Assembly (NCBI GenBank): GCA_002368545.1
Contig: MTSC01000062.1
Location: forward strand, 50,440-114,439
Origin: Ramichloridium luteum
Taxonomy: Eukaryota; Ascomycota; Dothideomycetes; Mycosphaerellales; Dissoconiaceae
DNA: 64,000 bases
Reading direction: 5' to 3'
Made by a program: the position numbers and the translations under genes. The notes beneath the pieces were generated by a model. It was not told where the DNA came from. It made no database searches and worked only from the letters and a program-made list of their open reading frames with translations. How positions within the stretch are numbered: position 1 is the first letter of the stretch; the number at the start of each line of letters is the position of its first letter. Shown here piece after piece: positions 21,923 through 32,472 of this stretch.

Positions 21923-24900
21923 ATGCCACATTCCACGAGCCAAGATGCGGCGCCAGCGGCCGGCGCTGGCGCCGGTGACACGGCGATGCTGGACATGTAC
22001 GGCGAGTATAACATCCCGGACAACTTCGACACGACCGGCAACGCGGACGATGCCGTCGACTACGCGGACCTCGACGACGACGATTCGCTCCCGGAGGAAG
22101 AGGAGGCGACGAACAACTTCCTGGAAGAAGGCGAGGAGGGTGGTGATGGGGTCAAAGCGAGTACGAATGTTGCTGGCGGATTAGGAGGGTTGCCTGCGTC
22201 GGCCGCTGCCATAGACAACATCGCAGCAGTGGAAGGAAAGCCATCAGCCACAGATCTGTTCGGCGAACCCCATGAGGATAACGACCTCTTTGGGGAACGG
22301 TTGACATCGCCGGAGGAGGAGCGTCGCCCGCAGCCGACGCCTTCGCAATCCCAGCAACGACCTGGAGGGTTGGCGCTCCCGACCAAGTCCAGCCTCGCGC
22401 TGCCGCGACTCAACGCTGGGCTGTCCTCGCAACAACCCACGTCGTCGCTCAGCCCACCGCCGTTCCTGAAGCAGGAGCTGTCGATCCTCTCCCCGCCGGA
22501 AACTGCCTCAGATGAGGACGATGATGACGATGACGATCTGGACGAGGAAGCGCGGCGGCAGCGGGATATCCAGCGGGAGCTCTTCCGCATTTCGAAGAAG
22601 CGCAACGCTGGCGAGAATGTGTCTGCGGGTGACGTGGAGACGGACTTCGATGTGTTCCACCAGCTCTTCTCGGGCTACGAGGAATACCAGATCCCGCGCT
22701 TCGTCGAGCTCTTCCCGCCGCGGGAAATCCAGTTCCGTGGCAAGGAACCTCTCAAGCCGCCAAAACCCGTGATTCCCACGAAACTGACGCTGGAGCTGCT
22801 GCCGGATCAGGAGCGTAGCTTCCGTGCGTTTGCGGCGGCGAATAAGGCGGCGCAGGATAGCAGCTACAACAAGAGTTTCGTGCAGATTCGGCAGGCGTCA
22901 TCGGATGGAGACGGGAGCGATGATGATCTGGCCTGGCATGATTTCGACCAGGATGAGCGTATTGGGGGTGTCACTATGCAGGATTTGGCATTGATCTGTG
23001 AGGATTGGGATATTCCAAGCATCGACAGTGCTTCCGTGACCGCCGATGTGGACGGCGACATCGCTATGGACGGCGATTGGGACGCTGAAGAGCGCGCGCG
23101 GCCTGCGAAGAAGCGTCGCGGAGATCAACTCTCTGCGACAGTCCCGCTGCCGCCAGTTGATCCGTACTTATCCTTTGATGATCCAGAACGCATGGTCGCA
23201 AAGGTCGCCAAGTCGGTCACACTCGACCTCAACGACCCTAACTTGCTGATCGACGAGCACGCACCGCGCGTGCAGCGAGTCCTGAAGCACATTCCTGAAA
23301 ACACCAAGCGCGATTCCGCCCGAAGCCGCGACCTATTCAAGCGGTACAACATCAGCAATGACGAGGCGTACGACAAGCTCAAGGAGAATCACCAGAATAA
23401 GGTTCGGTCGACCCTGGGTAGTACCACCGTCGAGCACAGTTTCCCCGCGACGATCCTACAGTATCCCTTCTACAAGGTCAGCTTGGACACGAAGGCGAAG
23501 CGGTCGTTCCATCGGCCGCCGTTGGAGCTCAAGAACCAGCCAGGTCGCGAGTATCGCTTCCAGAAGCCCAAGCATATCAAGAAGAAGAATTGGCGTGGCA
23601 AGGAAGCCAAAGAGATCTTCGCCAAGGCCGACGATTTGTCTCTCGGCGACAATGCCTCTGCGCTTCTGCTGGAGTATTCTGAGGAGGCACCCATGATGAT
23701 CTCGAACTTCGGCATGGGTAATCGCTTGATCAACTACTACCGCAAGAAGGATGCCGATGACCAGGAACGGCCGAAGCGTGAGATTGGTGAGACTCAGGTC
23801 CTGTTGACGCAAGACAAGAGTCCCTTCTCGACGTTCGGATATGTCGATAACGGCGAGATTGTCCCTACCATCCAGAACGGCCTTTACCGCGCCCCCGTCT
23901 TCCCACATCAGGCCAAACCCGCAGATTTCATCATTGGCATCAGCAGCACGTACGAATTTGGCGATCGTTTCTTCCTGCGGAATGTGGAGAATCTGCACGT
24001 CGTCGGTCAACAGTTCCCATCAGAAGAAATCCCCGGTCAGCACTCGCGGAAGGTCACTGATGCGGCAAAGAAACGACTTCGCGCACTCGCATATCGTATC
24101 TACACCAAGAGTTTGGACCGCAAAGACAAAGTACTGGACAATGCTACTTTACTCCCACATTTGCCAGGACACGACATGCCGCAGACGCGCAGCAAGATGC
24201 GCGAATTCATGAAGTACACCAAAGTCAGTCGTGGACCCGGCGAGGGTCTCGGTGTCTGGGTACCGATGCCCGGCGCGCAAGTTCCAGATGCCGAGACGCT
24301 GCGCGGCTGGATCAGGCCCGAAGCCGTTTGCGTGCTCGATTCTATGCAGGTCGGTGTGCAGCATCTGGCGGATCTTGGTATCAACGACAGCAAAGATGCC
24401 GCTGATGAAGACAAGGACATGGACGATGAGGGCGCCAATATCGAACTGCAGCTCGCACCCTGGCGCGCGACCAAGAACTTCCTCAATGCCTGCCAGAGCA
24501 AGGCCATGTTGAAGCTGCACGGCGAGGGCGACCCGACTGGCCGGGGCGAGGGCTTCAGCTTCGTCAAGACGTCCATGAAGGGTGGCTTCACCGCCGTCGG
24601 CGAGAGTGCGGAGGACAAGATCGACGCACGCCGTCGCAAGGAGAACGGCGGGCACTCGTACAACGTGGCCAAGCAACAGAAGGCCTACGAGGACGCCATT
24701 CGGCACATTTGGGATAAGCAGAAGGCCGGCCTGTCCCGCGAAGACGAGGTCTCTGACGACGACATGGACGTTGATCAGCCCGAGGCCGAGAGTGCGAGCG
24801 TCTATGGCCGTGCCGCGACGCCGCGCTCTTCGCACGCCGGTGGCCGCCACGAGGATGACTCGGCCAGCCAGTTTAGTGGACTGAGCAACGGCCGCAGTGA

Positions 24901-25625
24901 GCGCACTCTGGTCATCACTCGCAAAGGTGGCTACGACAAGTGGGGCAATGCGCTCGAGGACAGTGTCGAGGTCGTCACCAACCCGCGTGTGATTGCACTC
25001 TATCAGAAACGCCGACGGGAACAACGTCTTAAGCAGATCAGGTTTGCTTCCCGACCCCTAAACCGATCATCTTCGCTCAAGAGGACGAATACAACTGACA
25101 CTTCACTTATACAGCGTTCTCGATATGAAACCTACGGGCGACACCGAACTCGACGCCATGAAACGCGCCAAACTCGAGGCCGAGCTCGCGCGCGTGCAGC
25201 GCAACGCCGACCGTCGCGAGGCCCGCGAGAAGGCCAAAGGCCGGCACTCGCACCTGCCCTCAGCCGCCGACTCGCCAGGACCCTCCGATGCCGACGCCGC
25301 CGGCTCCCCGGCCGCCGCCGCGCCCACGCCGCTCAAGGGCAAGGGCCGCAACAAGGATGGCACAGCGCGCAAGTGCGCGAACTGCGGGCAAGTTGGTCAC
25401 ATCAAGACGAACCGGAAGTACGTTTGCTTTTCTTGTTCTGCTATCCCTGTCCTGCGTTGCCTTTGACTGTTTTCCTTCTCGAGCGTGGAACATTTGCTTA
25501 CTTTTTGGTCCTTTTTGGACTTTTACAGACTTTGCCCGTTGTTGAATGGTACGATGAAGCCCGAGGACGCGGGATTGAGTGGGGATTCTTCGTTCGGAGC
25601 TGTGCCTGCTCCGTTGACGTTGTAG
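21923..25625 (+). CDS. TAF1: TFIID subunit 1 (TAF1)
   Basis: TAF1 is the scaffold subunit of nuclear TFIID that contacts TBP and promoter DNA. Three exons, 21923-25041, 25115-25417 and 25529-25625, give 1172 aa, near the size of yeast Taf1 (1066). The acidic N-terminus with YADLDDDDSLPEEE fits a TBP-binding TAND-like region. The conserved core runs from about residue 470 to 1000, with KRYNISNDEAYDKLK, FPATILQYPFYKVSLD, MISNFGMGNRLINYYRKKD and a PWRATKNFLNACQ block. The C-terminus has a basic coiled segment and a zinc knuckle, CANCGQVGH..LC, followed by PLLNGT. As in other fungi there is no bromodomain. Introns 2 and 3 lie at the extreme 3' end; the last one separates the fourth zinc ligand (LC) from the first three. 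The intron 1 donor is GTTTGC, weaker than usual, but the frame requires it. Confidence 0.95.
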
Positions 25626-25954
25626 GTGTCAACACCAAAGGCGTGTTCGGGTTGGAGCGTGGAGTGCGCTTGCTCTTCTTTCTTCGTCAGTTCATGGCTT
25701 GCACTTTCATGGCTATGGACTTTGCACACTATCGTTATAATAGCATTGGTGGACATGTTGCTCAGGATACTCGGGGGAGTGATCTTCCTGACAAGAAAAC
25801 AGACATATTCGGCAAAAGAAACGCATTCACAGTCGTCACATGATTCGTTTTAATTGTCATGCAGAAGTGGTCCGTAATGCAGGCATAGTGTTCTTTTGAA
25901 TGCCCACTCTATGATACAGAGTCACTTCCCAGGATCGGCATTCCCGGCCTATGC
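25626..25954. other. Convergent 3' interval, TAF1/RPN10
   Basis: 329 bases between the stop codons of two converging genes. AT-richer than the flanks, consistent with 3' ends and polyadenylation signals of both transcripts. No gene. Confidence 0.6.
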
Positions 25955-26999
25955 TCATGCCGTATCCATGCCATCTTGATCGTCCTTCTTATCCTTCTTC
26001 GATCCGCTCGGCTCTCCCTTCGAGTCCAGTAAAGGCTGACTCTCCTCCTTGCCTTCCGGTACCGTCTCGAGCTTCTCCTTGCCCTCTGCCTCCTCCTTCG
26101 CGCGCTTCTCCCGCTCCTGCCGCTCCTTCTCTTCTTCCATACTCATCCGCAGCACGAGCGCCAGCTCGGGGTCCAGATTCGGGTCGACGCCAAACTCGAA
26201 CCCATCGCCACCCGCCGCACCGCCATCCGCACCGCCCGCGCCGCCCCCGCCCGCGCCGCCAGCTCCTCCTCCCACACCGCCGCCCTCGCCGGCCAGGATC
26301 GGCGAGGCGATGATGCTGTCCGAGAGCAAGTTCGGGCCCGGCGGGATGATCTCGAGGTGGGAGCCGTCGCCGGACTTGACGGCGTCGTTGAAGGCGCGCA
26401 GCTTGTCGAGGTTCTCGTCCGTCAGGTCGCCGAAGGCGATCAGGTCGATGCTCGTGTTGTTCTTCTTCATCTTTTTGGCCAGCTTCGTCAGCGTCGATGT
26501 CGACTCGTGGATCGGCGAGCAGGTGAAGACGATGATGCGTTGGCGTTGGGATTTGTTCTGGCGGTGTTTGAGTGCGAGCTAACGCAGCACTGTGGTCAGT
26601 ATCTCTGCTCCTTCTCTGCTGAATTGAGACCCGAGAGCGACTCACCGCGGCGATCATGATGCCCGTGTACAGATGTGACTGGCCCTTGACCTTGGTCCGA
26701 TGTAGACCATCCAGGATCTTACCCGGGTTGGTCGTCAACGTCGTCAGGACTTCGGGTCCGCTGCCGCCCATGCTCATCAGGCCGACCGATGACTCGGGGT
26801 TCGCCTGCGTTTTCGATTGGAAGATGAGGTTGACCGCGTCGACCTGTGCCTCCCACCGCGACGGCACGTAGTCGCCATTCCGACTGCTCTCGCTGTTGTC
26901 CACACTATGAGGTCGTCAGTACTCTGATCGCCCGGCTCAGAGCTGCACGTGAGGGGGGCGAAGGGCGGCATACACGATCATCGTCGCCTCGAGCACCAT
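25955..26999 (-). CDS. RPN10: 26S proteasome regulatory subunit Rpn10
   Basis: Rpn10 is a polyubiquitin receptor in the 19S particle that also bridges base and lid. Three exons, 26999-26974, 26904-26646 and 26578-25955, give 302 aa. The first exon is only 26 nt; splicing it restores the invariant N-terminus MVLEATMIVVDNSESSRNGDY. Residues 1-190 form the VWA domain. Residues about 192-222 are a Gly/Ala-rich linker. One ubiquitin-interacting motif is visible at about 231-250 (DPELALVLRMSMEEEKERQE: acidic start, the ALVL core and the following Ser). The tail is charged and low in complexity. Introns: GTATGC..CATAG (69 nt) and GTGAGT..GTTAG (67 nt). The gene is divergent from the Borealin-like gene. 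Confidence 0.96.
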
Positions 27000-28159
27000 G
27001 GTGGCGGTGGTGGTCGTTTACACCAGACGATATTAGAAGGAGGTATTCGAAGGGGCTGTAATATCTTGGCAGTGTTCGTAGTTGAGAGGGTAGATGGCGG
27101 CGTTGATGGTGAGTGAGGTGCTTGTCCGAAGCTCACAGTTGCCGTTCAGACAGCCATGCGTACGTAGCTGAAGGTGATGCGGCTCTGCGGGTACTCCCGT
27201 TGCTGCATCGTCATGCGGGAAAGGGCAGATTGGAACTCACATAGGTTTGTATAATCATCGTGATCACCAAGTCTAGCACTTAGAATCATGCGTGTCAAAT
27301 GGTCTTTGGCTCTGTCGTGACCATTCCAAGACATGCTATTTACAAACCCGGCGTTACTTAGACTTTCTTTCAACCGCAGGAAGGCACCTGGCCAGCGCGA
27401 TAAACTGTGGAGGGCGAGCACAGTAGTTCTCTGCGGGAGAATACGCTCGATTGAATCGACTGTACTCGACCAGCAAGGTTTTCGTAGGCTACATTCTTTG
27501 TAGATGGTCGAGCGGAAGGCTGTGGGCCGCCCCGATGTTTTCAGGTCGCTGGGAAGGACTATGTGCTCCGCGCAGGGATTCTCAGCTCCACACTCCTGTA
27601 TCATTTCATTGAATCACCATGCTAGTTTGTTATCTACGCTGTGTGTGAGAGCGAACCACATATGTGAGTGCGAGTTACTTGTAAACACAACTTGACTCAC
27701 GTGGTCCCCAGTTCTGAGTTCAATCTGAGAGGACCACCTTTGTGATCTGGTATCGTCACAACCCTAGGTTAAAGGAAGACGATATAGAATGCTCCGATGG
27801 AGACGGTACAACGAATCGATATCACGCTTCGAGACAACAAACAGGTATCCGGTAGTCCGCACTGCGTGCGAATCTAGGAGAGAGGATCCATTGTGTATTA
27901 AGCGCGTCGAACACTTCTGCATAACCCTCGGCGCACGGGCCACTCCGTCATGGCGGATTCCAAGCCAAACAAACAATGAGTGCTTGACATGAGCTCGACT
28001 TCCAGCACACAACATACAAACACGCCTTGCAATTGAGAAACTCGAATATTGGCCTTACATATCTCCTGACACCATTGGACATTTACATACTATCGAAGAA
28101 GCCCTTGAAGCTCGCTGTGAAGAAGCGATCCAGCCTCAAAACTACACAGCATAGCCATA
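27000..28159. other. Divergent promoter interval, RPN10/NBL1
   Basis: Contains the promoters of RPN10 (minus) and the Borealin-like gene (plus). A minus-strand open frame with its own ATG at 27604-27146 (152 codons) has no recognisable domain, signal or biased composition. I leave it unannotated as a possible chance frame. I looked for the Rpn4-type GGTGGCAAA box upstream of RPN10 and did not see it. Confidence 0.5.
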
Positions 28160-29334
28160 ATGGCTACTGTCGACACGCACACCCCCGAGCAGGGCACGCA
28201 AAGAAGAGCTGTGGGAATTACAGAAGCACAGAAACAAGCACTTGTGGACAATTTACAGCTCGAGAGTGAGTGTCGACCTATCTGCAGTCCATCATGTCTC
28301 GACCATGCGGTGAAGAGGATAGAATGACGCGACTGACGCGAGTTGCTAGTCACGGAGCGCGCGCGCAAACTCCGAACACAATATGCACTGCAGGCGCAGA
28401 GCCTACGGACGCGTCTCGAGATGCGCATCAACCGGATCCCACAGGCGCTGCGAAAGCGGTCGATGCAGGACCTGATGAACGAGCACGCGACGAAACCGAA
28501 GTCTGCACCTTCTGCACCGCTGCCAGTTGTGTCGCGGCCATATCCCACACAAAGCAGAAGCAACGAAATCTTGGGGGCGAACAAGACGGTGCTGAAGCGC
28601 AAGAGGTGAGAAAACACAAGTCATGGCAGAAATAACAATCCTTGCTGACGATCAACAACAGTGATATCATGGCCACCGAGTCGGACGACAAGGAGAATGA
28701 AACGACTGAAACAGTGCACGATCTGGCCAATCCCAAGAAACGCACCAAGACGACTACGACAACCACGAACGCCGCGACTGCTAACACCAAGGCGCAGCGA
28801 ACAGTATCACGGCGCGGCGGCCCGACGGCGGTGTTGTCGCCCAAATCGCACAACTCCCGCACCCTGCCACGCTCGCCCGTGAAGGCAGCACCTGAGAAAC
28901 CCACGGCCACGTCGCGGTCGCAAGCAGCGACAACGTCCAAATCGACACGGCCAGCCAGCCGACAACAAATGCCCACGGGCGGGAACGGCCGCGGGACGGG
29001 CCAATCCGAAAACGAGGCACCCGCACAGCCGCGCAGCAGCGACGCGAGCAGCGAGACCAGCGCCCGCACCACCATCGTCACGGCGAAAGCCACCCATGCA
29101 GCACCCCGCAAAGCCAGCAAAGCCACGTCAAAAGCCACCGCCAGTAGTAAAACCACCACGACCGGGAAGGCCACCAAAGCTGCCCCGGCGCCGAGGAAGA
29201 ACACTGCCGCTGCCGTTGCCGCGGCTGCACTCGGGCGCGCGGCCACGCTCGGGAGGAAAGCGGCAGCGGCGACAACGACGACGTCCGCCCCGACGACCAC
29301 TGCGACGGGACGAACGCTCCGGAAGCGGAACTGA
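28160..29334 (+). CDS. NBL1: Borealin N-terminal domain protein (Nbl1-like), chromosomal passenger complex
   Basis: Borealin/Nbl1 holds Survivin and INCENP together in the chromosomal passenger complex that positions Aurora B kinase at centromeres and the spindle midzone. Three exons, 28160-28265, 28350-28605 and 28662-29334, give 344 aa. Residues about 20-80 carry the diagnostic helix: LQLEITERARKLR, then YALQAQSLRTRLEMRINRIP and LRKRSMQDL. The intron 1 junction falls inside this helix, between LQLE and ITER, and only the spliced form reads through. Beyond residue 90 the protein is a basic, Thr/Ala/Lys/Ser-rich disordered tail ending TGRTLRKRN. Yeast Nbl1 is only about 73 aa, so the tail is an extension, perhaps binding DNA or INCENP (inference). 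Introns: GTGAGT..GCTAG and GTGAGA..ACAACAG. Confidence 0.88.
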
Positions 29335-32300
29335 TGTTCGTCACGAAGCAAACGCCCGGTGGGCGCACCAATCCTCACCCCTGTCAACGCGTGAGAGCGA
29401 TTGTCGTTGGGCGGGCGGGAGAGGTAGTCAGGCACAGCACTTGCATGTATCTTAGTACCCCATCCATAGCCTAAAGCAGGAATACGAGTTTCGATGCCGG
29501 AGTTGCAAGCGACAGGGGCGGACCTGCTCTTATCCATGTACACATTCAATGATGCACCTATCACAGCAATGATTCAGCCCTTTGTCGCAACACGTTGGGA
29601 ACCATCCCGGGCCTGTTATGCTCTCGTGCGTTGTGCAAGGATACGACTCACGCATAACTGATAATAAACATATACCTCCACTCCGCACGTGAACCTCGCC
29701 ACTGCGTTGTACATCCACGCGTTCTCTCTCACACTGACAGCGCCGCCGCTGAGCGCCACCGCGCAATGCCTACATCATGTCAAGCATGTCGACGATGCTG
29801 CTGCTGTCGCCGTGGGTCGCTCCCACTGACATGGAACAGCGCCGGCCAGAGCCCGGGCGTGTCTCTGACCATACATTGACTTGTCTCGGTAATCTTCGAT
29901 CCTCTCGTGCGCTTTCTGTTTGCGGCGACATTGTCATGGACCGATTCACGACGATCTGAGACATGCCGGGACAGCGCGGGAAAAGTGATTTGAAATGCAA
30001 GAAATCTGAAGCTCGTCTCTCCGTTTCTATCTTTTGGTCTGCGTTCTCGTCTCGAGAATGCGTCATGGTCGCTGTCGCGATCGCGATAGCGTACCAGTCA
30101 GTTTTTAATTTTCCTTCTCGAAAGAAAGCTGAGCCGTCCGCGTACCGATCCCGAGATTGCGATAACAGATGCAATTACTGTAGGGTGACGATGTAGATGT
30201 GTTCCGTCTGGGTGGAATCGGCGCATTGTCTCGCCGGTGCATGCACTTGAACAGCGGGGAGGGTTTGCTTGCAGCAGTGCTGACCTACCGTTGGCATCAC
30301 GAAAGGTTTCGTGCTGCGGCGGCGGCACGAGTTGTCGTATCGCGACCATCGCACATGATAGTCGACCGTCTGCACTGTCGTTATCGTAAGCACGGCGCGC
30401 CCTCAGCCTAGGACAGCTCGCGGCAGCAGCACGCTGGCGTGGATGGATCAATCACAGTGCTCTGATAGTCACGACATGCCGCGGGCAAGCTTTGATAGAG
30501 CCACAGCCCCAAACTGCCTAGGCAAAAATACTCCTGTGCCGCATGTTCGACCAACCGAAGAGAATTCCCATCAGCAGCTGTGCGATCATATCTTCCGGAT
30601 GTACCTGTATCAGATCGGCCAGCCCGCCGGGTGCGTTTCGGCGTGAGACACAGCCTCGCCCGATACGAGTGGGTCATAATATATCCTCGCTCCTAGGGCT
30701 ATCGGTCATAACAATAATCACACTGCCTGGACTCCTCCATCAATCGCAGACCTGTGGGCCCTGCGCGCGGTAATGCGGGACACTATTGGCGTCGACGCGG
30801 TGCTAGCGCCTGCAAATAAGATTGACCGAGCAGCCGGTGGCCGGATTGGCGTGGGCCGACCGCATTGGGGGTAGTGAGCAGCGCTGCTGCAACTCATCAG
30901 GAGCCGTCAGCAATCAAATAGCGTGCCGGACGGCGGGTGCCGTTGAGTGCTCCGCCTTCCGATGTCTCGGCGTGTCAGTGCAACGCAGGCGGCCCTTTCT
31001 GGAATCTGGATCGCCTCCGATCAGCTCGTCCCTTGCTCCATGCGGCTCGATGGTTTGGCCCGGCGTGGAAGCTTGATGCCAGCTTTGCCCTGCCGAGTGC
31101 CTGGAAAAGCGCTGAGTGCAGGCCGGTGCGCTCCTCAACATTGGGCCTCCGCTATCTTTGGCCCCTTCATGGCGATCTATCGCGTGAAATACGGACATGT
31201 TGAGCCGACGGGGAAGGCAGCTGCGGCGAGTCTGGGCCCCACGGCCTGCATGAGGGCAACGAAGGTTGTGCTTTGATCGTTGTTCCATCATCAGACCACC
31301 ACCAAGCCCGGCTTTTGACTTCCGCAGCCAAGAAAAGCTGGAGGCATAAACAACACCTCCACCTCCTCCTCATCCTCCGTCGCCGCCCGCTGCCCTCACC
31401 ACGACGGTTCCCCTTCTTTAGCGTTGTCGTAGTCAGTAGTCATATCGTCAGTGCCGGTAGCTCCTGTTTGTGCGTACCTTGTAGGCGGTCTTGGGTTAGT
31501 CTCAGTGCGAAACTCACTCGACCTACCGCGTGCCTGCCTTGACCCTTCTCTGCACTCCTCTTGCTCCCCTCCGGATTAGGTTTGCGAACTGTAATAATCA
31601 TAAGCCTCGACACCGCCCACCCCCATGAAAGCTTGCCCGCAGATTGTTCCCGGAACTACCACGAGAAGAGCAAACGCAAAGTCAAAGTAACGAGGGTTAA
31701 AGGAAAACCTTGTCCCCTCCTCCCCTTCACACACTCCTCGGCCACACTGGATTGGGGGAGCAGAATACGACCGTTGGTGACCTTCTCGCTGGGCATCGTC
31801 ATGTGGGGACCATCATTGCTATTACTGTCGCCGCTGCTGCTTTGAATCGTCACCTATCGCAAACTCAAAGCTTCTCAGGCTTGTACCGAGAAGCCCAATA
31901 ATCCCCACGGTCGCTACAACCTGCGGTCAGCATCCGCGCTTTGCTCCAGCATTCGCTCACGACCCTTTCCTACGGCTATCCTTGCAGCAGGCATCGCAAA
32001 GGACCCACCAGGCTGACCCATTGCCCGCTGGCTCCTGTTTGCCTTTTAACCGCGCGCAAACCCTCAACGTATCTACGCCTCTCCTTCACAAGGTTCTGAG
32101 ATCGCGCCTTGTCCTTCCCTGTCTCTAGCTCTTCCCCGTCCGAAGTGGGTGTCTGTTTCTCGTGTTTCGTTACACAGGACTTCCTCCCAACCGACCCACG
32201 AAGTCTCAGCTCGTACACGAAGAGAGGAGAAAATCGCTCTCGCAACTATCACGCAGGAACCGAAACCAGAACACAACCCATCCCAGGATTCATCAACAAA

Positions 32301-32472
32301 ACCATCCAATGAGTGCCTGATCTCAAGCACCGTTCTTGGTCTCCGTCTCACGGTCTTCAAGCCTCCAACCGGAGCGGCACTGTGGCGAGAGTCTTGCAGT
32401 GAGCGACTGAAAGCTTACGAAGCTCTCTCCCTCACGCCTTACGAAGCGTGCGATAGAACGCAAGCGCTCGAA
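29335..32472. other. Intergenic, about 3.1 kb
   Basis: No convincing gene. From about 31300 the plus strand becomes pyrimidine-rich (CCTCCACCTCC, CTCCTCATCC and similar), typical of a fungal promoter and leader, and this leads into the gene at 32473. A possible 3' splice site (GTCTCTAG at about 32121-32128) suggests an intron in that leader. The frame of the next gene is open from 32149 but has no ATG before 32473. Confidence 0.5.

Noticed and set aside
27146..27604. 152-codon minus-strand frame with ATG
   Set aside because: No recognisable feature, and several frames of this length are expected by chance in 64 kb. It lies in the RPN10/NBL1 promoter interval.
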